DNA of 64,000 nucleotides from Chaenocephalus aceratus (lineage: Eukaryota > Chordata > Actinopteri > Perciformes > Channichthyidae), in the NCBI GenBank assembly GCA_023974075.1, contig CM043800.1, positions 42,258,008 to 42,322,007 of the forward strand, in the 5' to 3' direction. The notes beneath the pieces are model-generated. The model was not told the origin of the DNA. It ran no database searches and saw only the letters and a list, made by a program, of their open reading frames with translations. Positions 43,508-55,619 of this stretch are shown one piece after another. Made by a program: the position numbers and the translations under genes. Numbering within the stretch: the stretch's first letter is position 1; each line of letters starts with the position of its first letter.

Positions 43508-44915
43508 ACCTCATGGGAGTCACTCCTCAGTTTATACCGTGTTTTGTTTCAATTCATGTTTTATTTAGTTACAAATATGTGATATATCTGAACAACAAAG
43601 TGGTCACAAATCATTTAATTCATTTTTTGGAAACATTTTCATGATCGCTTTTTTCGTTTTAGATTTTCATTATTGTCATTTCCATTCAGTCAATCATTAA
43701 GTGCTATTTAAAATGTTAATTTGCTACATATCCAAACAAACAAAGTGTGCAATCCAATGAATGTTAATCTAACTGGGTTTTGATAGATAACATCTCTCAT
43801 TTTCTTCTCTCAATTATTTTATTTCTATTGTGCACTCTAATCAATAGTAATCAAACTAATGTTCGTTTATACATTTTAAGAATGGCGTTTATCTTTTTTG
43901 AGAATGAGTTCTTATTTTATTTTATTTATTTGGGTCTACAACAGATGATACAAATGTTTGTGTCAGTAAATGTGTACTAACAGAGGCGGGGGTGTTTGTG
44001 AAAATAACGGGGACAGAGCTGCTGTCAGACGAACAGCTGTGCGGCGTCATCAAACGGATGTCGCTTCACGTGACGCTCCGGAGGAAAGGACGTCCCATTG
44101 CTCTTGAAACTCATTTCCCTGCTTCTCATGGTTTCCTTGCGTCTCTCCATGCTTCCCTGGTGGGAGGGACTAGTCGCAGGGAAACGACGCAAGTGAGGGA
44201 CGCAAGGAATCCATTTAACCGAAGTGAAACGCAGCCTTCGGCTGAAGTCGAATAGTCCATTTAGCTTAGGAACCTTCATAAAGGAGTGAAATGACCCGGA
44301 AGTCCCTCAGTGGCAGCCATGATAAGTGCCGTTTGAATTCTCTAGAATGATAGGAAAGGAGGTTTCAAACTTCCTTTATAACCTCCTTTAGCTTAGGAAC
44401 CACTGGACCTCCCTAACCGACAGGAGAAGCGAAAAATGCTGCCCCAAAATGCCTTGCGGCCGCAGCATTTACCGTCACTCAACAGTCGGCCGTTCACGGA
44501 AACAACCGATTATGACCGAGAAATTATATCATGAAAGTTACGGTGCTTATTAAGCATTTTAAAACATAGGTGGTAAGTTGCAAAAGTGCTGAACGTTCAT
44601 CAGTATTATAATAATAAAAGAGAGAAATATGAACGTTAGTTTTTACTGAAATTATCAAATAAAGTCAACATTTCAGTCTTTACTGAGCTGTGTGGGGTTT
44701 GTTCAACTTTTAAAAGATGTTTGAATGGTGATATACACAGTGATAGATGTTAAGGACTAACGTTTATAATAAATACATTTGTATTGATTTTAAGATCTTT
44801 AGTTCATATAATCATACGTATTGGGATCATTGGTATCAATGTGGACCGGAGGGAGAGGGTGACGAGCATAAGTTTCACTTTCGTTTTTTATTTCAATTCC
44901 AACTTTGGTCATGAA
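43508..44915. other. No gene supported
   Basis: 43508-43980 is AT-rich. 43990-44290 is GC-richer with a GGCTGAAGTCGAATAGTCCA word, whose inverted counterpart (TGGACTATTCGACTGCAGCC) is at 50375-50394. The pair may be the worn ends of a large DNA element around the hAT at 44916-50005. The 87-codon frame at 43992-44255 is unsupported. Confidence 0.35.
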
Positions 44916-45060
44916 CAGTGGCGAGCCGTGACTTTTATACCTAGGCCCTCTGACCCCCCTTCCCTCGAAAAAAAGAAGAGATATTACGTCACAGCGGAAT
45001 ATCAAAACAGAGGCCCGGGGTGCAAAACGCATCAATGACAGCGACCCTCTACCACACAGA

Positions 45061-45780
45061 ACAACACCATCCATCCATCCATCTTCTCCCGCTTATCCGT
45101 GGTCGGGTCGCGGGGGTAGCAGTTCCAGCAGAGAGCCCCAAACTTTCTTTTCCCTGGCGACATCAACCAGCTCTGACTGGGGGATCCCAAGGCGCTCCCA
45201 GGCCAGCGAAGAGATATAATCCCTCCACCTGGTCCTAGGTCTACCCCTTGGTCTCTTCCCAGCTGGACGTGCCTGGAACACCTCCCTAGGGAGGCGCCCA
45301 GGTGGCATCCTAACTGGTGCCCGAACCACCTCAACTGGCTTTTTTCGACGCGAAGGAGGAGCGGCTCAACTCGAGTCCCTCCCTGATGACCGAACTTCTC
45401 ACCTTATCTCTAAGGGAGACACCAGCCACCCGGCGGAGGAAACCCATCTCGGCCGCTTGTATCCGCGATCTCGTTCTTTCGGTCATGACCCATCCTTCAT
45501 GACCATAGGTGAGGGTAGGAACGAAAATGCCCGGTAGACAGAGAGCTTTGCCTTCTGGCTCACCTCCCTTTTCGTCACAACGGTGCGGTAAAGCGACTGC
45601 AATACCGCTCCCGCTGCTCCAATTCTCCGGCCCATCTCACGCTCCATTGTTCCCTCACTCGAGAACAAGACCCCGAGATACTTGAACTCCTTCACTTGGG
45701 GTAAGGACTCATTCCCTACTTGGAGTGGGCAGTCCATCGGTTTCCACCATGGCCTCAAATACCTATCATGACAGGGCACC
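45061..45780 (-). mobile_element. RTE-clade (Rex3-like) LINE 3' end
   Basis: The minus strand encodes RT C-terminal blocks in two frames. The first has EFKYLGVLFSSEG near 45690 and LYRTVVTKREVSQKAKLSVY near 45590. The second has MPPGRLPREVF, RPRGRPRTRWRDYISSLAWE and LLELLPPRPDHG near 45315-45095. The 3' tail is (GATG)n at 45064-45081. The element is 5' truncated. Confidence 0.8.
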
Positions 45781-46071
45781 CACAGCCAAGTAACAATTAC
45801 AAATGAATTAAAGGAGACCTATCATGCTATATTTAAATGATATAGTGTATGACCATACCTATATAAGGTATATTATTTATATTTATGTATATTCAAAATA
45901 CCAAACAGATCATTTTTTAGCCATGCCTCGTTTCGCTCATTTTCGCTCTATTCCAAGCCTGTCTTTGAAAATTCTGAGCAGCAGCTGACCACGCCCCCCT
46001 GCAGAAGAGCAGGCATGAGCCAGCGAGAGTCACGTTACCATGCTTGCTGTGATTACGAGTGTGTAATAAAT

Positions 46072-46870
46072 ATGTCATCTCAGAGCAATGCATGTGTTCA
46101 AGCATATTATCAATTTGATCCAGAGACTGACCCTGAAGCAGCGGAGGTTTTGGTGGAGGTGCAAACATCTCGGTTGCAGCAGGACGTTTCTGAATGGTTA
46201 GTTGACAAGCTGTTGTCCCTATTTATTTTTACTCTGTTACGATGCTTTCTACTTATTCCGTTCATATTTTGGCTAATTAGCAAGAATGCAATGTGTACAG
46301 TTTATAACTTAGAGCTTGTAACGCAAAAACAGCGATACATATATATATTTATAAAGGGAGACATTCATATTTTCAGCATATATACAATGGCCTCATTGCG
46401 TTTATTAATAGTTTACAGTCCTTTTCTTCCAACATTGTGTAAAAACCGTTGGAAAGTTCAATAACTTGATAAAAAGTTATTGAAAAAAAAGTATAACTCC
46501 AACACCTCAGTTGTCAGCAATGTGTGTAGTTTCATGTGTTTTTAAAAGCTCAGTTATTGACTTCTTTGTGCAAATTGCGCCACGATGCCTTCTGAACGGA
46601 GAATGTGTGCTGCATGGAGATACCACAGGTAGCATTTTGATAGCTTCACTAAGTTGTCTGTTTAGAGAATACATTTTTCACATGTCATTCAATATATGTT
46701 TATCACACTAGGTGTCAAGACGGATGCAGGAACTTGAGGACTCTGTAACCTGTATGGTGGACCATCCTGGATTGGAGCCTGTGTGCCTAAATATGTTCTC
46801 CCTGCAGAATGCATTGAATATTTACAGAGCTGAACATGGTGGACTACAGTTGAGGCAAATAGAGCAGTGA
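46072..46870 (+). pseudogene. P2X7-ballast-like domain gene inside transposon
   Basis: Exon 1 (46072-46196) reads YYQFDPETDPEAAEVLVEVQ and ends DVSEW at a GGTTAG donor. Exon 2 (about 46574-46627) reads CANCATMPSE, loses a base, then gives ENVCCMEIPQ before a GTAGCA donor. Exon 3 (46711-46870) opens VSRRMQELEDSVTCMVDHPG and continues PVCLNMFSLQNALNIYR to a TGA at 46868. CxxC, CC and the late His-Pro-Gly...Val-Cys-Leu order are those of the zinc-binding cytoplasmic ballast domain of P2X7 receptors, which also occurs as stand-alone proteins. There is no channel domain. The frameshift in exon 2 and a possible upstream stop make it a probable pseudogene. Confidence 0.65.
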
Positions 46871-47364
46871 GTGGTTTGTTTTGACTGAAATTGTAAAACG
46901 AATGCTAATATTGTTCATGGAAATAAATACTGGTGTATATGGCTTTATGCAATCTTTCATTGTACATGTACTATTATATTATATACTACACAGCAATGGC
47001 ATAACACACCCATGTGTACGACAACAAAAGTCCACACACAACCTTATGCTTTTTAAATCAGAATATTCTTTACCCATCCAAACATGAATAATCACGACAC
47101 ATTTGATATCAACTCGGAACTTTATTGTCAAAATCAACGGTTCTTTGAACCCATAAAAAAAAACTAAATGTACTTGTATTTTGTATAAATGACACTAAAT
47201 ATCTTTTTTTAATGATTTCAGGCGTCACAGGTATCTAGCCTACAGAAGCTTTTTGAGCTGGTGCTGGGGCTTCCTTGGACGCAGGATCAGAGTGGTGATT
47301 CCGGCCTGCGTTGTCCTCAGGATACGCAGGGAGTTTCCTGATCCGCGAAATGTCTATGTTGGGT

Positions 47365-47790
47365 TCAGACAGCAGCCAAATTGAACCGTGTAGCATACCC
47401 GGCGATGACCTCCTCCCTGTCAGGTCGCTCATAATGGTGCAGGGTCCACAAAGACTTGGTCGAAGATGAGGTCCATCAAGTTGGCCACGTAGGGCTGTGC
47501 AATGTTAAAAAAAAAGCACAACAAAAAATGTGGTTTAGATTAGTATATGCATGTAAAAAACTGAAAGTTCTTTCTAATTTTTTTATTTTATATTTGTAAA
47601 TAGTTGTATAATAAATATTTTAAACACTTACGGAATGTGGGGTCAGTCTTTACTGGTTTTGCTCTGCATTCTCCCTTCCTGGCCTTTGGGAACTGCAGTT
47701 TATACAGAGGGTTCCCAGTGGCTGTAGTGGCTTGTGCACGCTCAGCGTTTTCATTGTAGTGCAGGGCTGCCAGGTACAGTCTTTCATTTC
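47365..47790 (-). pseudogene. DDE-type transposase C-terminal exons
   Basis: The minus-strand exon at about 47790-47632 reads NERLYLAALHYNENAERAQA and KPVKTDPTF, with a GTAAGT donor. The next exon, 47494-47365, has a CACAG acceptor and gives PYVANLMDLIFDQVFVDP. An apparent deletion follows, then HYERPDREEVIAGYATRFNL and a stop at 47365. The join C/CC restores Pro across the intron. These blocks end the transposase of ISL2EU-like fish elements, as I remember them. The catalytic core is missing. Confidence 0.6.
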
Positions 47791-48639
47791 CGCCATGATA
47801 CAAAAAAATATAAATAATAGCAAAGGATGTACAAATTGTCACTAATTAGTAAGTATGTGAGGTGCTGGCCTGTAAAGAAGAAAACATAGTTAGAACAAAA
47901 TCATCTCAATTTAGTATTCAGGATTAGAAAATACTATTTGGATAAATATAGTCTGAAATCCCAAAAGAAGGGGGCTAAAACTCTCTATTTAGCAAAGCTC
48001 TTTGCTTAGCCTTTTCCAATCCGAGTTAGTTTTGAACCGTAACGTGCATGCTGTGTTTCTGACTCAATACAGATGATGTGTTGGAGAGGGGCTGAGCTCA
48101 GTAGACTGACTGTAATGAGTGCTAGCCACTAATTAGCATGTTGCTAGAAGTAAGGCCTCGTCAACAAAAACAGACCAACGGGGCTTTAGCTCCGTTTTAC
48201 TCGTGGGGTGTGTCCCCCCTCGCATACATACACACAGTGTTGTATCCTAACACATCCCCATTTATATTCATGTGCGCAAACAAGTAAACACACAAAAGCT
48301 TTTACATATAACGCTGGAAAAAATGGCACTTACCTACAGAAGATTACATTTGTTATTATAACTTACTCAATATGATTTTAGAGGATACAGAGGATACAGA
48401 GGATGCTTTACAGCCTTCACACAGATCGCCATTACGGCAGTATGTCTGAACATGTTAGCAAATGCCTGATAATTAAAATAAAAGACAAAGCAAAGACAAA
48501 ATAAGCGTACAAAATAAAATGTTACAAAAACATATAAACACCTAACCGATTACTATTTGGGTTTGAGGCGACATTGATACGGCGAAGCTACATGCTATAT
48601 GCTGCTACATACTACAAGCTAGAGATAGCTTTATCAGGA

Positions 48640-48775
48640 AAAACACCGCTATATAAAAATGTACAGCTTCAAAATTGGATGTGTCCTCAATGGCCTGGTC
48701 CCGGATGGTTGGTATTGATCCCGGTTTTAGCATTAGTTTGTCAACAGCACAACGTTTAACTGGCTTAGACATCCT
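48640..48775 (-). pseudogene. THAP-domain end (transposase N-terminal exon)
   Basis: The minus frame gives KLMLKPGSIPTIRDQAIED near 48735-48680. Lys-Leu-x-Leu-Lys-x-Gly-x-Ile-Pro-Thr-Ile is the usual end of a THAP finger and the segment after it. The zinc ligands upstream are not visible. It lies on the same strand as the transposase C-terminus and upstream of it, in the expected order. Confidence 0.45.
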
Positions 48776-50013
48776 GGCAAGAGCAGGCAAAAACACAGAT
48801 GTGACTGGGGTTGATTTAGCCTGCCGATAGCCTATATGCGAATAAGAGGTTTGGCAATGCACGTGGCCGTGGCTCATTCCCCTGATAGGTGGAGAGTTGA
48901 CCAATAAGCGGAGCACCTCTTTGTGACGTAGAAAAGTGTTGAAATCTGGATCCGTTTTTTTCAGATCCGTTGCAGCCCCTTTTTTTTAGAAATGTGGCTA
49001 AGGAGGAAATAGAGAGGGTTGTGTTTTCTGACACTTGGTGAGTTCCCTGGAACACCGGGGACACATATTCATGTTTAAAAGACGTACAAAGGTGCATTTT
49101 GCATGATAGGTCCCCTTTAAGTCGGCACGGCGGCCCACATTGAAAATGACTTAGGCCTACCTTTGATGATAAATCACTGAAACAAAGTCCATCCTCCTGT
49201 CCTTTTGGATGAAGCACTTGCGGGTCATTCAGCTGATCCTTTGCCACTCCAGTTTATCATTGCAACTCAATCTTGAAATTGACTCGGTTAATAATTTCGC
49301 AACGATGTCATCACTATCACTGAAGTGAGCCATCATGAACGAACTTATGCTAATTGTAAATATATCGATCATAAATCTATCGTTTAGATTTATGATTCGA
49401 AAATAATAATAATAATAATAATAAAAGCAGGGTCGACATGTGGATATTATCCGTCTGAACAAAACGTGCATTTATCTAACAGGTTCGTTTTCCACAGACC
49501 TTATTTCCAGCTATTTTCCAAAACCCTCTGGAGAAATCCCGTTGCTTTCTGTCGAGGGAATCCGAGCGAAGCTTACTTCCGGTTTTAGGACGCGTCACTG
49601 CACCACTTGCATAGACCTCACAGCGGGCGGAACTTGTCATAAAGTCCGCGAAAATAAAGCCCGCCCATTTAGAGGGAAGATATGATTGGTCAATTGTACT
49701 GTCATTTGACATTACTCTCTCGTTGAGTTACTATAGCTGGCCCTCTGTGAATGTAGAGAGGGACCAACAACAAGCTCTCCCGTCTTCACAGAACTCGCAG
49801 AGACTGCATTTAACCCTTCACATTCCAACAGAAACTGAACAGGCAGATTCGAAGGATTTATTTCTTTGGAAATATTATTTTAAATACAATTAAATCAAGT
49901 TATTTTGGTAAAACTAATGAAAAATATAACTACAAAAACATATATATATAAAAAAAAAATATTTAAAAACAAATGTGCCTAGAGGGCCCTGACGGCTCGC
50001 CACTGGTCATGAA

Positions 50014-50633
50014 GAATATGTTTCTCTGTTGTTCATAAAGCAAAGCAACAGCATCAGAGCACGGTGCAGAGTCTCTAGATGAGTTTACAGTAGTCCCTCG
50101 TTCTTATTGAACATCCATGTTGTAGTCCGCTGTATAGAAAACTGCAGTTTCCATAGTTCCCCCACAGCAGCAGACGCACATTCATGACGTCCGCTGGCGC
50201 ATCATAAACACGTAGGATAGTGAAAGTGCATTCGGATTCTCTAAAGTACCGCAGTCTCTTCTCCTAAGTCCTTTTGAATTCTCTTGTCCATCTCTTGTCT
50301 CTTATCCCTTAACCCCGTGACTTTCACTCAGAGGTCAAGGAATAGACGATAGGGTTAGAACTTAGGAGTTAATCTTTGGACTATTCGACTGCAGCCGACG
50401 ACTTCAGCCTTGGTTAAAGTTGCGCACATACGGGTACTTCTCAGGCATACTGGGTAATCTGTGACGTTTCGCTCTCTCGAAAGTTGGGCGATTTTATCAT
50501 CATGCGCTAATGAGCAACTCTCATAGGAATGAATGAAGCCCCGCCTCCCACGCTGTCTCCAGTTCTTATTATACATCCATGGTCTCGTCGCTACGGTTCT
50601 CTCTCTGTGTGTTCCTGAGAAAGTGTGTGTGAG
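50014..50633. other. Repeat-derived sequence leading into gene B 5' UTR
   Basis: 50014-50580 is unassigned and carries the inverted partner of 44230-44260. From 50582 it matches the gene A 5' UTR (GGTTCTCTCTCTGTG onward) until the insertion at 50634. Confidence 0.45.
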
Positions 50634-52535
50634 TAGTGATGGCGAGATGAAGCCTTATGAAGCTTTGAAGCTTTCCAGCCAATTGGTTCGCAAAAGGGTT
50701 CATCTCATGAGGCTTCATCATGGGCTTCATCTGAACACAAACCCCCTGCTGGTCAAAGTGTGTAAAACAGGCAGATTGGACATCTCAACAGTGTGCTCTA
50801 TCTCATACCGAGTTCCCAACGAGTAAAGCCTTAGAATAACTCTAAACAACGAACATTAAATCATATTTTCATGTTAACAATATTGTATTTATTACAGTTG
50901 AATGATTGTGATTGAAAAGCCTAAGGAGGCTGGTAAACATTGCAAAGAGGGATTTATATTCCTTAATAATATTCGTAAACTTAACCATGTTGTAGCCTGA
51001 GAAAGGCTAAACCATATCAAAGAATACATTTATTAACTACATTATCTCATTTAGCTGTAGCTTTTATAAACAACAAAAAATACGTATTGTTCAGTCGTTG
51101 AACCAGGGACCCTGCGGTTGAGTCAACTGCTTTCAAGCTGAGCCACAGCACACACACTGAATCTCACTGAAAACACTGTAAGATATGTATTCCTGTATTT
51201 ATTGATGTTTTTATTCCTACATTTATTTATGCTTGTATCTATTTATAGCCTACTTATGACATGTTCCAACCTCTATATGAGTGAGGGTCTGAGCTCTCTT
51301 GATTCCATCGTGTCACCGGGCCCGGGTACAGGAGGGGTAATATGGTTCTTAGTAGTGATGTTACGTATTGCGCCGAGGCTTCGGAGCGTGTGTCGAGTAA
51401 TCCCCGAAGCTTTTTGTGAAGCATGTATCGAGGCTTGTATCGTTTTGGGCCAGTGACGTCATCGATGACAAACGAAGCCTCGCTGCCTGTCGATACCACG
51501 TGACTGTTTCACGAAGCGATTCAGATCGGTTGAACCGTTGAACCCATACAGTCTATGGTTGAACCACAACGCTCATAACACCCATGGATGTATAACAAGA
51601 ACCATATTACCCCTCCTGTACCCGGCGGGCCTGGGGACACGATGGAATTAAGAGAGCTCAGACCCTCACTCATATAGGTCGGAACATGTCATAATAAATA
51701 GATACAAGCATAAATAAATGTAGGAATAAAAACATCAATAAATACAGGACTAGATGTTGCAGTGTTTTCAAGGAGATTCAGCGTGTGTGCTGCGGCTCAG
51801 CTGGAAAGCAGTTGACTCATGACCGCAGGGTCGCTGGTTCAACGACTAAACAATACGTATTTGTTGTTGTTTATAAAAGCTACAGCTAAATGAGATAATG
51901 TAGTTAATAAATGTATTCTTTGATATGGTTTAGCCTTTCTCCGGCTACAACATGGTTAAGTTTATGAATATTATTAAGGAATACAAATCCCTCTTTGCAA
52001 TGTTTACCAGCCTCCTTAGGCTTTTCAATCACAATCATTCAACTGGAATAAATACAATATTGTTAAAATGAACATATGATTTAATGTTCGTTGTTTAGAG
52101 TTATTCTAAGGCTTTACTCATTGGGAACTCGGTATGAGATCGAGCACACTGTTGAGATGTCCAATCTGCCTGTTTCACACACTTTGACCAGCAGGGGGTT
52201 TGTGTTCAAATGAAGCCCATGATGAAGCCTCATGAGATGAACCCTTTTGCGAACCAATTGGCTGGAAAGCTTCAAAGCTTCATAAGGCTTCATCTCACCA
52301 TCACTAGTTCTTAGTATACATCCATGGGTATTATGAGCGTTGTGGTTCAACGGTTCAACCGATCTGAATCACTTCCTGAAGCAGTCACGTGGTATCGACA
52401 GGCAGCGAGGTTTCGTTTGTCATCGGTGACGTCACTGGCCCTAAACGATACAAGCCTCGGTACATGCTTCACAAAAAGCTTCGGGGATTACTCGACACAC
52501 GCTCCGAAGCCTCGGCGCAATACATAACATCACTA
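50634..52535. mobile_element. Interleaved inverted-repeat hAT insertion in gene B 5' UTR
   Basis: Flanks TGTGTGAG (50626-50633 and 52536-52543) are identical, and gene A has the uninterrupted site near 21920. Inside, block A (50634-51352) is inverted as A' (about 51595-52306), and block B (51353-51594) is inverted as B' (52307-52535), giving the order A-B-A'-B'. All blocks open or close with TAGTGATG/CATCACTA. No transposase. ORFs here are mirror shadows. Confidence 0.85.
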
Positions 52536-52753
52536 TGTGTGAGCTCCAGCTCTACTGATCCATCGTCTGTGTGTCTGGATAAACCTCCGAATGGACTGTG
52601 TGCTCTTTTTTCTGGAGCGTTTACCTCGGACTTCAGGAGCTAGCTTAGCATGCTAGCTGGAAACACGTCAGCAACACTAGTCAGATTGAGAGTTTGATGC
52701 AGAGAGAAACGGTGTGTTTAACGGAGCCTGCAGGAAAAGGTGATCTAGGAAAC
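52536..52753 (+). other. 5' UTR of zinc-finger gene B, downstream part
   Basis: Matches 21924-22137 beside gene A, starting at GAGCTCCAGCTCTACTGATC. Contains the GCTAGCTTAGCATGCTAGC quasi-palindrome. Confidence 0.6.
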
Positions 52754-52946
52754 ATGAGTAAAGTCCAAATGCTGCTGTCGTTGAAGAAGCAGCGACTCAC
52801 TGCTGCTAATGAAGAGATATTTGCTCTGTTTGAACAAACAATAGCAGAGCTCGAGGAGGAGCTGTTTCTTTCCAAAGAGGAGAACAAGAGACTCCAGAAG
52901 CTACTGGACGCTGTTTTACAGCCTCAGCTTCGGATCCACAGAGCAG
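52754..52946 (+). CDS. C2H2 zinc-finger gene B, exon 1
   Basis: 64 codons plus one base encode MSKVQMLLSLKKQRLTAANE, a glutamate-rich coiled coil, and KLLDAVLQPQLRIHRA. A GT donor follows at 52947, and the last G joins AC at 56951 to give Asp, exactly as in gene A. This copy retains the two segments deleted from gene A (AN after LTA, and VLQP) and so looks closer to the family norm. The intron is 4.0 kb. The 5' UTR carries a 1.9-kb hAT insertion, which could alter its transcript start or translation. Confidence 0.8.
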
Positions 52947-55171
52947 GTCTGTTCCCTTTACCCTTAATTAACACTTTACACTCTTCAGTAGCACTTTATT
53001 ATCACATTAATAACACTTTAGACCCTTTATCAGCACTTGCTGCAGGTAGCAGATCCTGAAGTAAAAGTACAAACACCACACTGTGAAAATACTCCATTAC
53101 CAGTTAAAGTACTGCATTCATATCTTATTTAAGTAAAAGTATGTAAGTATTATTAGACACATGTACCTTATTATAATAATTAAAATGTATTACGGAAGAG
53201 CAAACCTACCAAAAATAAATATATTTATAAAAATACATACATTGAATAATATGCCATTTAATGCACTGATTTAAATATGACCCATGCATGTGGGCACTAG
53301 TTGGTTAAATGTGACGTAGTTTAGTTTATTTTATTTTTTTCGAGCATGTAAAAGCAAAGAAAATACAAATGAAACAAAATATGATACAGACATGATACAG
53401 TACTATACAAATGAATGCAATAACAAAACGAAATATTTGAATAATTGAATAATCTGTAGTATCATTGTCTGATATCAATAAACAACAAAGCTTTAGCTAA
53501 TTACACGTCCGAAAATCCGACCCCTTCTCCCTTTTTTTCACCACTTAGAACTAACTAAACAATGCAGAGATTATTATTATATAATTGTATTCAATAACCG
53601 TAAGAAATTAAACAGTATGAAGTGAATTGTAAATAGGAATACAGAATACTGGAACTTTTACGCTTTTATTCCACCATCTAAAATGTGTGTGTGTGTATAG
53701 GTCAAACGTTCAGAATGTTCCATCTAGTTTCACATGCCTGGTTTCATATGCCTGAAACACCAAAGAAGGAAACATACATCCTTTACATTCACAGCCAATT
53801 TAGCATATTTTTATCAATGGTAGGCAAAAAAAACATCGTTTTGTGCTATTTTGATTCTATAACATGTTTTCTTTCAGGCTTTTAGAAGGAAAACGTACAA
53901 AATACACAATACAAGTGTTTTTTTTTTACTATAGATTGTCTATTTGCGTCTGTAGATTTCTCCTAAATTCACAAAGTTAGCATTCTAACGTAACCGCGAC
54001 CGCTGTGTGCACCATGTCAACAGAGATATCGTTGGAAAGCTGTGTCTCTCCTGCACAATCTCATCAGATCCAAATATGGTCATTTCCTTTGTATCAGCAA
54101 CCAATCGTGAAAGCACAAAGGGGTCTTAAACCAAGAAACAAAATCTCATTAGCTGGTGTCAATTTCTGACAACGTGATTCGTTCAGAAGCGTCACGTGGT
54201 GTGCTAAAAGACTTCCTGGTTAGCTTTCCACTAGAAATTGAAATCTCAAAATGGCAAAAGAACAGGCGAAAAAATCGTTCACAGAGAAGACGACAACAAT
54301 TGTCACTTGCACGAAGCAAACAAAAAAAAAATTACCCCGAACATGAAATACCTTCACGGAGTGCGTCGATGCGCAAGCTGTCATCCAAAGAACAGGAGGG
54401 TTTAGCTAGCGCCTCACTGCAATCTGTAAAGGCCGTTTTCTCAAAATGAGTTTTTTCTCCTACTCTGAGTTCGAAATTTCAACTTCAGTAGCACGTAGAG
54501 ATACCAAACCTTCCAGTTATATTCCTATCAATATTATGAAGGCTTTTATAGAAGCGTTTGTTCATATATCATTCATAGCCTGAATTATACAACATTGTAT
54601 ACCTAAAAACATGACGAAAATGGATATGTTAGGGCTGTTGACAGTATTTTCTGATTTATGGAGTGATACAAAGAGATATCCAATATCCCTTCTGTAAAAG
54701 CCTTAGATACTAATATGACTACAAAATGAAACAATAATTTTGAACCTGGCTTTATCCAAAATTCAGATTTTGATTCCTGAAATGTGTTAAAATATGTGCA
54801 TATTTAATGAGATAATGGTTAATTTGCATATTTAAACATGCTATTTCAGAAAACTTATAATACAAAAGACAATTGCCTTATTGTAAGTAATTAACTGGAG
54901 AAATGTCTAGCTGATACCTTTAAGTTAAAATAAATTACCCTATTCACATGGGGTGTCTCGCCTTAATAGAGGTAGGTGAGGTAAAGGTCAGGTATGACAT
55001 GGCCACTTACACAGCAGAACTGTCAACAGTATTTTAAACTCGATGCTCTCTGAAAAACTGAAAACTACGGGGCGGCCGAGGACAAAAAATATACATGCGT
55101 TAAAATTATTAGTGGCGTTGGTTCTACTTTTTAGATTTATACGGAAGACATCAAAACTATAAAAGAACACA
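52947..55171 (+). other. Gene B intron, first part
   Basis: 53243-53313 matches the gene A intron. 53314-55020 is AT-rich. A 97-codon basic frame at 54156-54449 (KNRRKNRSQRRRQQLSLARS) has no recognised domain. A hAT end fragment lies at 55020-55135. Confidence 0.4.
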
Positions 55172-55175
55172 TTAA

Positions 55176-55556
55176 AGCTGGGGTAGGTAATTTTGGAGAA
55201 ACCAGCTCGAGTGCGCTAGAATTTGAAAATACACAACCGGAAAAATCTGCCACTTCCTCACAGAGCCCCTCTTCCAACACACAGGAACGCGCACATGACC
55301 AATGAGGGCACGAGATAAGTTTGTGCACAGATGGAAGGCTGACAGGCAGGTAGGCCATCCAGTTACTTTAGCCGGAACAGCTCAGATGATTGGTCGTGCT
55401 TTTTACAGTACTACGGCTTCCACAGATGACATTTGTTTATGGATTTTTTGTCAAAGCACTTAAAATAGTCATTGCTATCGGGATGTTAAGGGCATTCCAT
55501 GGCATATAACAAAAAGTGTATCTCCAGCCGGTTTCTCAAACTTACCTACCCCACCT
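55176..55556. mobile_element. Complete 381-bp TTAA-flanked non-autonomous element
   Basis: AGCTGGGGTAGGTAATTTTG and its inverted partner ending CTTACCTACCCCACCT lie between TTAA (55172-55175) and TTAA (55557-55560). Its left half is repeated at 31228-31440. No ORF. TTAA duplication fits piggyBac or Kolobok; I cannot choose. Confidence 0.75.
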
Positions 55557-55619
55557 TTAACTAGAAATATCTAGTTAACAAAAAAGTGTTAACAAATCCA
55601 GAATATGATTTATATTTTG

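Larger units (their letters stand above)
45812..49116. mobile_element. ISL2EU/Kolobok-like element with two genes on opposite strands
   Basis: AGGAGACCTATCATGC and GCATGATAGGTCCCCT are inverted ends, and TTAA lies outside each (45808-45811 and 49117-49120). The minus strand has a THAP-type end and a transposase C-terminus. The plus strand has a P2X7-ballast-like gene. The TTAA flanks suggest Kolobok-type insertion, while the coding content matches what I know of ISL2EU-like fish elements, so the superfamily is left open. Confidence 0.65.
44916..50005. mobile_element. 5.1-kb hAT with nested insertions
   Basis: Ends CAGTGGCGAGCCGT and ACGGCTCGCCACTG are inverted copies. Both flanks read GTCATGAA (44908-44915 and 50006-50013). 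No hAT transposase was seen. It contains an RTE-type LINE 3' end and a 3.3-kb TTAA-flanked element. Confidence 0.85.

Noticed and set aside
50634..52535. Paired ORFs of 73-84 codons at 50355-51456 and 52114-52643
   Set aside because: They are mirror copies produced by the inverted repeats, with no codon or domain evidence.
53685..54449. Small basic ORF in gene B intron as a possible gene
   Set aside because: Composition is low complexity and there is no homology I can recognise or paired signals; kept only as intron sequence.
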